A DNA stretch of 64,000 bases from Flavobacterium gyeonganense (GTDB lineage: Bacteria > Bacteroidota > Bacteroidia > Flavobacteriales > Flavobacteriaceae), in contig NZ_CP121112.1 of assembly GCF_029625295.1 (NCBI RefSeq), positions 62,001-126,000 of the forward strand. Reading direction: 5' to 3'. The position numbers were made by a program, and so were the translations under genes. Positions 1-8,093 of this stretch are shown here, in pieces. The stretch's first letter is position 1; every line of letters begins with the position of its first letter. Below the pieces are notes generated by a model. It had not been told where the DNA came from and ran no database searches. It saw nothing but the letters and a program-made list of their open reading frames with translations.

Positions 1-267
1 ACAAAAGATGTAGTGATTATAGACAAAGTAGGTTTTTATATCAGAGACAGTTACGATTTTAATGATGGCTTTTTTCCGCAGCCTCTTGGTTATTGGAATG
101 TATGCACCAATGACATTGGTAAAACTCCTAGGGATGGCAGGGAACGCGTCATGAACAAGGATTTTAGAGACTGGAGGGGGCTTAATTCAAAAGGAGAAGA
201 TGCTTTAGTGTTCTCAAATGATTGGGATATTAGAACATTGTCAAGCAGTGAACACTTTGATTTGTAA
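1..267 (+). CDS. C-terminal part of a DUF6402-like protein (truncated by window edge)
   Basis: The frame is open from base 1 and ends with TAA at 265-267, so the true start lies before the window. The visible part has the pattern FYIRDSYDFND followed by PLGYW and a run of charged, aromatic residues up to the end. I associate this with DUF6402, a family of unknown function that I recall near injection-system and polymorphic-toxin genes. It lies 45 bases before the eCIS-core gene on the same strand, so the two probably share a transcript. A GTG at 13 could be read as a start but would make an 84-residue protein without its N-terminal domain. The family call is from memory; the partial open frame is seen directly. 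Confidence 0.55.
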   Translation, partial: TKDVVIIDKVGFYIRDSYDFNDGFFPQPLGYWNVCTNDIGKTPRDGRERVMNKDFRDWRGLNSKGEDALVFSNDWDIRTLSSSEHFDL

Positions 268-312
268 TTATTATTAAGATCATGCAAAAACACCTAATGT
301 AAAAAGAGAATA

Positions 313-3300
313 ATGTCAGCATTTAGTCAAACAGGAAAATCAAACCCTTCTGCCCCATCTGCATTTAATTCCAGAAAGGGAGAGGATTTCTTTGGGGTGC
401 AGGCAAAACTCAACATTGGTAAATCGAATGATAAATATGAAGCCGAAGCCGATAAAGTAGCAGATGTAGTTGTATCAGATAAAAAGAATATTGCTACGGA
501 GCCTTTTTTTACCCCATCGCCAGTTGTTCAAAATAAAACGGCTGCTGAAACACAATCTGAAAATAAAAATACTGAAATCCCGAAAAAAACTGCTATACCT
601 GAAATCACTCCGGTTATTCAGCCGAAATTAAAAGTAGTTCAAAATAAACAATTTGCAAATTCTGATGTTTTTTTCAATCCTGCGCCTGTAATTCAAAAAA
701 AACAAGCCAGTGAAATTCAACAAAAAAGCAATCCTGAAAAAGAAACTCCGAAAGAAAATGCAGGCAAGGAAAATGCAGGCAAGGAGAAGAATTTAACCAA
801 AGAAATTACTCCTGTTATTCCAGAGAAAAAAGAAACGGTACAGAACAAAATTGAATCTCTTGAAGCAATAGAAAAAACAAATACTTCAAAATCTTTAGTT
901 CAACCAAAAAAAGAAGAAGATATTCAGAAAAAAAATACGGTTGAAAAAGTCAACACTCCTGTAAATAAAACCGATTTAGTTAAAACTGAAAGTCCAAAAA
1001 TCGCTGAAAAAAATCTTGCACCAAAACCTCAAATACAGAAGAAAAAAGAAGAAGAAATTCAGGCTAAAGAAGAAGAGGAAATTCAGGCTAAAGAGGAAGA
1101 AAAAGAACTGCAGATGAGCGCGGCTGCTGATGCAAACCCTACCGATAATTCTAAACTTGAAAGCACTTTAAACAACAGTAAAGGCGGTGGAACTCCTATG
1201 TCTGGACAAGTGAAAAACGAAATGGAATCCAGTTTTGGAGCTGATTTCAGCAATGTTCGTATACACAATGACTCAACTGCCGTTCAAATGAGCCAGCAAT
1301 TAGGAGCGCAAGCCTTTGCAAATGGCAGTGATGTTTATTTTAACGAAGGAAAATACAATCCTGGCTCACAGGAAGGCAAACATTTACTGGCTCATGAATT
1401 AACACATACTGTTCAACAAGGTGCTGCTGCTGTTCAGCCCAAAATGATTCAGAAAACTACAACGCCTCCTGCCGGCAGTACTGTTACACCTCCAAGCGGA
1501 GTTACACCTCATGATGAAGCAAATGGAGAATTTAGTTATGAAAAAGGTGGATTTTCTTATCGCATCAATACAAGATCATCCCCTCTGGAATTGATACTTC
1601 CTACGATAAGTATTTCTGAATTTAAAGCAAGAAATCGTCGTTTATTTGTAGCTCCTCTTGATGTTCCGTCAGATCGAAATACTGCTCAGCCCGAAAACTG
1701 GAACACCGGAACAGAAGCGCAAGCAAACCGGCTTTTGGATGATAAAATAAGTGAAGCTACCAGAAGCGGAGGCTTCAGCAGAACAGAGGATGAAGCCAAT
1801 CGGGTTTATTTCTTTAAAGGAGTAGGAAAACCCGATTTAAATATTTTTGGAACCCGAAATCAATTGCTGGCATTAGCAAAATTGCCTATTTGGGACAGGG
1901 ATAAAAATGCAACAACTTTTCAAATTGACCATATTGTAGAACACCAATTAGGCGGCGCTGACAATGTTCAAAATTATGAATTATTAGAAGCATCTGCCAA
2001 TGGAAGCTCAGGCTCTTCAATTGCCTGGGAAATGAACAACAAAATAAGAGAAGCTTATGATGTATTCATGTCTCCTTATTATCAGACAAAAACAGATAAA
2101 CCGGTTTTACCCGCACGGCCAGGAAGAGGAAATCAATATGTGAATACTTTTAAAGATGGCGGGTATAAAATCTCATTTTTAGATTTTGATTTTGAACTGC
2201 CTACCAGATCCGGAATGCCAGACCGATACTGGTCTTATAACGAAATTACACAAGGACAGCATTTAAATAAAATTCAGGCTCTTACCGGAGATGAAATGAG
2301 AAGAATGGGTACCGAAGATGATCCTGCCTTATTCATTTCCCCAAACGGAGGACAAAGACTAACGATCCCAGCAGGAAATCAATATCCGGTTAGGAACTGG
2401 CTACCAAGAGTAGATTTGACGGAACGTCCTGATTTTCAAAATCAAACACTAAAAGTTGATGCTTATAAATCGTCTGATACCAGAAATGCAAACAAAATAT
2501 CTGCTTCTTACCCTAATATGACATGGAATTTAAACCGTATTCCTAATACCTATATCTTTTATGTAGATAAACAAACTTCCATCGCTAATGCAGTTACAGG
2601 TACCGGAGGTGTTTTTCAGAGCTTGCGCTTACCAGGAATGAGTCCGATACAAATTGATCAGATGGATCTTACCGAAAAAGGGTTTAGCGGAAGCGGAAAA
2701 GTATTACCAACAGTTCCTTTAATAAGCGATGCTGATATTGACATTGTCATAGATGGTGACGGTGTACGCTTAAGAAAACTATTTACAGCCAATGAATTCC
2801 ATTTCCCTGCTCCTTTTGTAATTGATAATGCTACTCTTGAAGTTTCATTTGGAACAAACGGATTAGGCATTACAGGAAGGGTTGATTTTGGAATTAATAA
2901 TGTAGGAACCGGACATATACAAGCAGCTGCTTCAATGGCCAATGGATTTGCACTTGAAGGTGCATTTAATTTTGACAGCGAGCTCTTTAATCCTGCAGAA
3001 ATTAATGTGGAGTATAAAGATAACATTTGGACTATTGGCGGTAGAATTGGTATTATACAAGGAACCATCAGAGGAGTAAAAAGCGCTACTATACAAGCCA
3101 GCTACAGCGAAAATACTTTTACAGCATCCGGAGAAGCAGAACTTGACATTCCCGGAATCAGAAGCGGGACCATGCAGGCAACATACAATGATACCGGATT
3201 TTCAATTGGAGGGCAATTTCAGTTAAAAGACGATATTCCCGGAATCAGAGGAGGAAGTGTTTCTGCAAACATTTCTAAACAAGACGGAGAAGGATATAAT

Positions 3301-4323
3301 GTAAGTGTTACAGGTACAGCTCAGCCTAATATTCCGGGTATTAATTCATCCTTAACTGTTTCTTATGAAAATGGTGCACTGACACTTTCAGGATCTGCAG
3401 ATTATTCCAGAGGAATGCTAAGCGGTACTGCAACTGTTGGCGCAACCAACAGAATGATTGGCGAAGATGGCCAGCCAACTGGTGAACCGGATGATACTAT
3501 GAGAGTTTACGGAGGTGGAACACTAACATTACAATTAACTCCATGGCTCGCAGCGACTGCAGGCGTTAAGTTCTTGCCTAATGGTGAAATGGAAGTAACT
3601 GCCAGATTAGCAACCGATACTTATGATGTATTTCCACGCAAACAATTTGACCGAAATTTATTTACCGTACCTACAATTGAGATCCCGCTATTTGCTATAC
3701 CATTAGGTCCGCGAAGTTTGGGATTAGTGGCACAGGTAAGTGGTGGTTTAGATTTTACCGCAGGGTTTGGCCCTGGGCAATTGCGAAACCTGAGTGCCGA
3801 AATTACATACAATCCAGAACACGAAGAACTAACCACAATAACCGGACATGGTGAATTTGTTATTCCGGCTGATGCTGGTTTAACTATGCACGGCGATTTG
3901 GGATTGGGCTTAAGTATAGGAATTGCCAGCTTATCCGGCGGAATTGAACTGGCAGGAACACTAGGCTTAGAAGGAGAAGCAGGAGCTTCAGTCGATCTTA
4001 ACTGGAGTCCCCAAACAGGACTCGCATTAGACGCTGAAGGCCATATAACCGTAAACCCTAAATTTACATTTGATATCAATGCCTTTGCCCGAGCAAGTCT
4101 TGGAATTGGATGGTTTTCAATTTCCGAAACCTGGAGGTATAACCTTGCATCATTTAGTTGGGGGCCTGATATTCAGTTTGGTTTAGTATTTCCTATTCAT
4201 TACAAAGAAGGCGAACCATTTGATATTTCTTTTGATGATATTGAAGTAATTTATCCTGAATTGGATGTAATTGATATGGCAAAAGATTTAGCTTCAGATG
4301 TGAAAGATGACATTTTTGATTAA
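313..4323 (+). CDS. eCIS-core (DUF4157) protein with HNH-like motif, putative injection-system cargo/toxin
   Basis: A 1336-residue protein. Residues 31-53 carry the KLNIGKSNDKYEAEADKVAD block that usually precedes DUF4157. A lysine/glutamate/proline-rich linker with IQKK and EEEIQAKE repeats follows (about 60-268). DUF4157 itself is at about 295-370, with GADFSNVRIH, AQAFANGSDVYF and a zincin-like HELTH (361-365). At 537-558 there is an HNH-like pattern, IDHIVEHQLGG, followed by N and LLE. The C-terminal half (about 820-1300) is glycine-rich predicted beta structure with repeated IPGI segments. There is no signal peptide. In known eCIS loci DUF4157 proteins are cargo or accessory factors; nuclease or protease activity here is inference from motifs. 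It heads a row of genes ending in an AAA+ ATPase, as eCIS loci often do. Confidence 0.8.
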   Translation: MSAFSQTGKSNPSAPSAFNSRKGEDFFGVQAKLNIGKSNDKYEAEADKVADVVVSDKKNIATEPFFTPSPVVQNKTAAETQSENKNTEIPKKTAIPEITPVIQPKLKVVQNKQFANSDVFFNPAPVIQKKQASEIQQKSNPEKETPKENAGKENAGKEKNLTKEITPVIPEKKETVQNKIESLEAIEKTNTSKSLVQPKKEEDIQKKNTVEKVNTPVNKTDLVKTESPKIAEKNLAPKPQIQKKKEEEIQAKEEEEIQAKEEEKELQMSAAADANPTDNSKLESTLNNSKGGGTPMSGQVKNEMESSFGADFSNVRIHNDSTAVQMSQQLGAQAFANGSDVYFNEGKYNPGSQEGKHLLAHELTHTVQQGAAAVQPKMIQKTTTPPAGSTVTPPSGVTPHDEANGEFSYEKGGFSYRINTRSSPLELILPTISISEFKARNRRLFVAPLDVPSDRNTAQPENWNTGTEAQANRLLDDKISEATRSGGFSRTEDEANRVYFFKGVGKPDLNIFGTRNQLLALAKLPIWDRDKNATTFQIDHIVEHQLGGADNVQNYELLEASANGSSGSSIAWEMNNKIREAYDVFMSPYYQTKTDKPVLPARPGRGNQYVNTFKDGGYKISFLDFDFELPTRSGMPDRYWSYNEITQGQHLNKIQALTGDEMRRMGTEDDPALFISPNGGQRLTIPAGNQYPVRNWLPRVDLTERPDFQNQTLKVDAYKSSDTRNANKISASYPNMTWNLNRIPNTYIFYVDKQTSIANAVTGTGGVFQSLRLPGMSPIQIDQMDLTEKGFSGSGKVLPTVPLISDADIDIVIDGDGVRLRKLFTANEFHFPAPFVIDNATLEVSFGTNGLGITGRVDFGINNVGTGHIQAAASMANGFALEGAFNFDSELFNPAEINVEYKDNIWTIGGRIGIIQGTIRGVKSATIQASYSENTFTASGEAELDIPGIRSGTMQATYNDTGFSIGGQFQLKDDIPGIRGGSVSANISKQDGEGYNVSVTGTAQPNIPGINSSLTVSYENGALTLSGSADYSRGMLSGTATVGATNRMIGEDGQPTGEPDDTMRVYGGGTLTLQLTPWLAATAGVKFLPNGEMEVTARLATDTYDVFPRKQFDRNLFTVPTIEIPLFAIPLGPRSLGLVAQVSGGLDFTAGFGPGQLRNLSAEITYNPEHEELTTITGHGEFVIPADAGLTMHGDLGLGLSIGIASLSGGIELAGTLGLEGEAGASVDLNWSPQTGLALDAEGHITVNPKFTFDINAFARASLGIGWFSISETWRYNLASFSWGPDIQFGLVFPIHYKEGEPFDISFDDIEVIYPELDVIDMAKDLASDVKDDIFD
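733..796 (+). repeat. 15-bp tandem duplication inside the eCIS-core linker
   Basis: The unit GAAAATGCAGGCAAG occurs twice in a row, encoding repeated KENAGKE. It lies in the charged linker between the two halves of the eCIS-core region and suggests slippage-driven length change of the linker. Confidence 0.7.
1042..1102 (+). repeat. Near-perfect tandem repeat encoding EEEIQAKE
   Basis: Two adjacent copies of about 27-30 bases containing AAATTCAGGCTAAAGA encode two EEEIQAKE units just before the DUF4157 domain. Similar IQKK units are spaced through the preceding 150 residues. Such repeats are common in the linkers of eCIS-core proteins. Confidence 0.7.
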
Positions 4324-4345
4324 TTTTTAAAATTATGTATTCATT

Positions 4346-5338
4346 ATGAAAACGGATATTAAAGAAATCAACAATCAGGGAGTAGTACACTTTCTGAATA
4401 AAAATTTTGCTGAGGCGAAAAACAAATATACAGAAGCACTTTCCCTAGATGCAGACAATACTACTACTTTAAATAATTTAGGTCTTTTATATCTTCATGA
4501 AAAAAAGAACAAAGAAGCAGAAGAATTATTTAGAAAAGCTTTTACTATTTCAGAAAATGAAACTTATGCATTAAATTTAGGTCATAGCTTAATATATCAA
4601 AAGCAATTTTTAGAAGCCGAAAAATATTATCTGAAAAGTATTAATATAAAAAGAACAAATTTACAGTCCTGGGAAAGTTTAGTTTCGCTTTATGAATACA
4701 CCGGACAATTTGAAAAAGCAATCGATACTTTACAAACCTTAATTATAACCGGTAATTCCAAAGTGGTTTACAAAATAAAGCTTTCAAAGCTTTTAATTAA
4801 AATAGAAAAATATAAAGAAGCACTTGATATGCTATATACCTCGCTGGATAACAGAGGTTATGAATCTGAAATCTTATATTACATAGCATTCGTTCATTTA
4901 AAAAATCAAAATCTTGGCCTTGCAAAAACTGCTGTCGAAAATAGTTTAAGCCACAATCCGTTTAGAGAACTTTCTCTTGAACTAGCGGCAACAATAGCGA
5001 TAAGTTTGTTAGATAATGAAATGGCTATTAAATATTGGAATGAAATACTAAAAATAAATTCAATGAATCATGCTGTCAGAATTAACAAAAGCATACTTTA
5101 TATTAGTAAAAAACAAACAAAACAAGCCCTAAATGAACTCGATTTTGTACTGAATTTTGAACCAAAAAACCCCAAAGCCCTTTATTATAAGGCCGTGTTA
5201 TATCTTGAAGAAAAAAACAAACTTTATGACGCAGAAAAAATCCTGAAAACTTTGCTTCAATTTCAAAATGATTATGCTGAAAAAGCTTCTGCAATGCTGT
5301 ATAATATATTTAAACAAAAAAAAGATGATGTGGACTAA
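4346..5338 (+). CDS. Tetratricopeptide-repeat protein
   Basis: A 330-residue protein almost entirely made of TPR helices. Units such as GVVHFLNKNFAEAKNKYTEA, then LNNLGLLYLHEKKNKEAEEL, repeat about every 34 residues. There is no signal peptide or membrane segment, so it is predicted to be a cytoplasmic scaffold. It starts 22 bases after the eCIS-core gene and its last codons overlap the next gene, so it belongs to the same operon. A role in binding the eCIS-core protein or the ATPase is an inference from position only; the repeats do not identify a partner. Confidence 0.85.
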   Translation: MKTDIKEINNQGVVHFLNKNFAEAKNKYTEALSLDADNTTTLNNLGLLYLHEKKNKEAEELFRKAFTISENETYALNLGHSLIYQKQFLEAEKYYLKSINIKRTNLQSWESLVSLYEYTGQFEKAIDTLQTLIITGNSKVVYKIKLSKLLIKIEKYKEALDMLYTSLDNRGYESEILYYIAFVHLKNQNLGLAKTAVENSLSHNPFRELSLELAATIAISLLDNEMAIKYWNEILKINSMNHAVRINKSILYISKKQTKQALNELDFVLNFEPKNPKALYYKAVLYLEEKNKLYDAEKILKTLLQFQNDYAEKASAMLYNIFKQKKDDVD

Positions 5339-5825
5339 TGAGTTTAAAGATTTAAATGAATTAAGGGATTTCCTGATAAATCAGCTTAATTATGATGCAA
5401 GCAATGGATTTACTTTTGTACAAATTGCAATCAAAACAGATTTAAAAAAAGTAGTTGATTTACTTGGAAAACCGGATACGCTCAATACAGAAAGTAAGCA
5501 ACAGCAAACAATACTTTATACAGCTACTGTAGATCATCCAACAGAGGGAAAAAGAGATCATCATAAACTGGATGCGCTTTTTTGGTTTTTTAATCATGAA
5601 CCGCTGGAAATTATACGTGTTCATTTTGATTATTATAAGACAGGCGAATTTGTAACTCCTTTTAATAATTTTATCAAAGAGTTATTTCTCTCAGTTATTG
5701 ATAAACTTGGCAAACCCGACAAAGAAACACTGAGACAAGGAAATGAAGAAATCACTTACAACAGAGGGAAACACAAATTTTTGATGTGGTCAAATGCTGA
5801 AGGGTTACGCTTTCAAATAAAATAA
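5325..5825 (+). CDS. Small protein of unknown function in the eCIS-associated operon
   Basis: About 166 residues from ATG 5325 (a second ATG directly follows at 5328). The start lies inside the end of the TPR gene, so translation is probably coupled. The frame is open further upstream, but those codons overlap TPR coding sequence, and the MMWTNEF start fits better. I do not recognise the family. The phrase LGKPD appears twice (about residues 46 and 127), each time after a helix, suggesting two related halves that may have arisen by duplication. No signal peptide, membrane helix or catalytic motif is evident. Its position between TPR and AAA+ genes suggests an accessory or adaptor role. Confidence 0.7.
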   Translation: MMWTNEFKDLNELRDFLINQLNYDASNGFTFVQIAIKTDLKKVVDLLGKPDTLNTESKQQQTILYTATVDHPTEGKRDHHKLDALFWFFNHEPLEIIRVHFDYYKTGEFVTPFNNFIKELFLSVIDKLGKPDKETLRQGNEEITYNRGKHKFLMWSNAEGLRFQIK

Positions 5826-5856
5826 AAAAAGCTGCTAAACTAAATTATATCGCAAA

Positions 5857-7161
5857 ATGGAAAACACATTCACCTACTTAAAAAATCAATTCATTTATCA
5901 GCTTGATAGTCTTTTTCAGGTCGAAAACCCTGCGGAAAAACCGGTTTTGAATCAAATCGATTCGAATGGTTTTATTAATGAATTTATTATCGAAAATAAC
6001 CTGAGTGAAACAGACATACTTTTGTTAGGACTGGCTCTTGTTCCTCATGTGAAACCTGATTTTCTAAGTTCGATTATTGCCGAATATTTACCTAATGGAG
6101 GCGAATTGCCCGAGTTTGGCGGAATTAAATCAAAAAATCACCGTGGCATTTTACCAACGGGTGAAACGGCACAGTTTTTAATTGCCGGAAATGATCTTGA
6201 CATTAGGATTGCCTTTTATAATTATTTACATAATCAGTCTTTTCTTTATCAAAAAGGAATTATTAAACTAGATTTAGTTCCTGTGGGAGAACCTAAACTA
6301 AGTGGTCTGCTAACTTTAGAAGACGAATACGTCGAAAAATTCCTGACCGGAAAAATCCTGAAACCACAGCTCAGCAGTAATTTTCCAGCACAATTAATTG
6401 AAACACAACTAGAGTGGAATGATTTGGTACTCAATTCTAATACCCTTAATCAGATTAAAGAAATAGAAACCTGGCTTAAATTCAATGAAATTCTATTACA
6501 TGAATGGGATATGAAAGCTAAGATAAAACCGGGTTTCAGGGTCATGTTTTATGGTACACCGGGAACCGGAAAAACACTTACCGCTTCACTTCTTGGGAAA
6601 TATACTAAAAGGGATGTTTACCGAATTGATTTGTCCATGATAATTTCGAAATATATTGGTGAAACAGAAAAAAACCTTGCTTCTCTTTTTGACAAAGCAG
6701 CTGATAAAGACTGGATTTTGTTTTTTGATGAAGCCGATGCTGTTTTCGGAAAAAGAACTAATGTCAGGGACGCACATGATAAATATGCCAATCAGGAAGT
6801 TTCTTATTTGCTACAGCGAATTGAAAATCATCCCGGGCTGGTCATTCTGGCATCAAATTTTAAAACGAATATTGACGCGGCTTTCACCCGAAGATTTCAA
6901 TCTATAATTGAATTTGAAGTGCCTTCGTATACTGAACGTTTACAGCTCTGGAAAAATAACCTGCCAAAAGGAATCAAAATTGCTGAAGATGTAAACCTGA
7001 ATGAACTTTCAAAAAAATATGATATTACCGGTGCCAATATCGTCAATATCATTCAATATGCCTGCCTGAGAACACTCGAAGACGAAAACAAAAACATTAG
7101 CCTCAATCACCTTCTTCAGGGAATAAAAAAAGAATATGTAAAAGAAGGAAAAATGATGTAG
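5857..7161 (+). CDS. AAA+ ATPase of the eCIS-associated type
   Basis: A 434-residue protein. Residues 1-200 form an N-terminal domain with no recognised motif. The AAA+ module follows, with Walker A GTPGTGKT (233-240), Walker B ILFFDEAD (287-294), a sensor-1 region ILASNF (330-335) and arginine-finger-like FTRRF (343-347), then a C-terminal helical lid. This arrangement matches the ATPase that closes many eCIS loci (Afp15/PVC15-like), which is linked to assembly or cargo handling of the injection particle. It is the last gene of the operon, 31 bases after the previous stop. The AAA+ assignment is certain; the eCIS role rests on the neighbouring DUF4157 gene. Confidence 0.85.
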   Translation: MENTFTYLKNQFIYQLDSLFQVENPAEKPVLNQIDSNGFINEFIIENNLSETDILLLGLALVPHVKPDFLSSIIAEYLPNGGELPEFGGIKSKNHRGILPTGETAQFLIAGNDLDIRIAFYNYLHNQSFLYQKGIIKLDLVPVGEPKLSGLLTLEDEYVEKFLTGKILKPQLSSNFPAQLIETQLEWNDLVLNSNTLNQIKEIETWLKFNEILLHEWDMKAKIKPGFRVMFYGTPGTGKTLTASLLGKYTKRDVYRIDLSMIISKYIGETEKNLASLFDKAADKDWILFFDEADAVFGKRTNVRDAHDKYANQEVSYLLQRIENHPGLVILASNFKTNIDAAFTRRFQSIIEFEVPSYTERLQLWKNNLPKGIKIAEDVNLNELSKKYDITGANIVNIIQYACLRTLEDENKNISLNHLLQGIKKEYVKEGKMM

Positions 7162-7179
7162 ACAGATATTATAAAAAAA

Positions 7180-7216
7180 CACATCTGCCAATAAAATTTT
7201 TTAATGACAGATGTAC
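7180..7216 (+). terminator. Weak hairpin after the eCIS-associated operon
   Basis: ACATCTG (7181-7187) pairs with CAGATGT (7208-7214) around a T-rich loop. There is no clear U-tract after it, so it may be only a weak terminator between the converging operons. Confidence 0.4.
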
Positions 7217-7244
7217 TTACAAATCAACCTAATAATGTAATCTT

Positions 7245-8093
7245 TTATTTTACCAGATAAGCTACCCTATCTGCTTCACAAAGTCTGAAATAGCCAAAAG
7301 CAAAATCATTTGCATTAGTTGTATTTACAATATTTCCCCTGATATTACCTGGAGGAACTGAAAAAGGATTTCCTCCATATATTTCCAGAATTAAATCCAT
7401 ATAATTATAGAAATTTTTAGAGATACCGCGATGTGTAATAGTAACTGTTTTTCCCGGTTTCATTTTATCTTCGTCTGAAAATCTTGTACTTACTACATTT
7501 CCATTAAAGAATTCGTCATCTGTTACCTCATATTCCGGAAATAAAAGGAAATCGCTCTGATAATCTGTAAGATAATAATTGGTTTCATTTTCCGGGTCTT
7601 TATAATAAAAAGTAAGTTCTATTACATCTTCTCCTCCAAAATCGGGAACTATCTTTTGATCTACTTTATCAATTGGTGTTACGGAAGTCAGTTTTTCCAC
7701 TGCTGTAAAACTTTGCCCTTCAGCTGTTACGTAAAGCGTATAATCCATGTTAATTACAGGTACAAAATCAGTACATACATAAGTGCCAGGTTCTGTCTCA
7801 TTAAATGTAAAAACATCACCATTGCTATTTTGAATTCTTACCTGAGCTCCTGAAACTTTTGGCGTAGTATTATTGTAATAAGGTGCTGTTTTGCTGATTT
7901 TTATAGTCTGCTCATTACCTGATGTTCCTTTTAGCCAGATAATTTCTGCATCTACTACTATCCTTGTTTCACCTGTTTCTAAATCCAGGTTTACTGTATC
8001 CTCACAAGATGAAAAAAACAGCACAAAAAGAACACTTAATAAAGTTAGTACTTTATTTCTAAAAATATATTTTTCAAGCCTTTGCATATTCAT
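7245..8093 (-). CDS. DUF4249 outer-membrane-associated lipoprotein
   Basis: A 282-residue protein with an N-terminal hydrophobic segment and lipobox LFFSSC, followed by EDTVNLDLETGETRIVVDAE, the opening typical of DUF4249 proteins. These lipoproteins are usually encoded directly after a TonB-dependent receptor and are thought to act as its surface partner. Here the start codon shares its first base with the stop of the receptor gene (overlap at 8093), so expression is coupled. The next MNMQ start is in frame, but the first ATG fits the overlap. The substrate is unknown. Confidence 0.85.
   Translation of the reverse strand: MNMQRLEKYIFRNKVLTLLSVLFVLFFSSCEDTVNLDLETGETRIVVDAEIIWLKGTSGNEQTIKISKTAPYYNNTTPKVSGAQVRIQNSNGDVFTFNETEPGTYVCTDFVPVINMDYTLYVTAEGQSFTAVEKLTSVTPIDKVDQKIVPDFGGEDVIELTFYYKDPENETNYYLTDYQSDFLLFPEYEVTDDEFFNGNVVSTRFSDEDKMKPGKTVTITHRGISKNFYNYMDLILEIYGGNPFSVPPGNIRGNIVNTTNANDFAFGYFRLCEADRVAYLVK

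Noticed and set aside
2658..4079. Minus-strand ORFs of 136 and 152 codons within the eCIS-core gene
   Set aside because: They lie opposite a continuous, domain-containing gene and have Pro/Ser-rich shadow composition.
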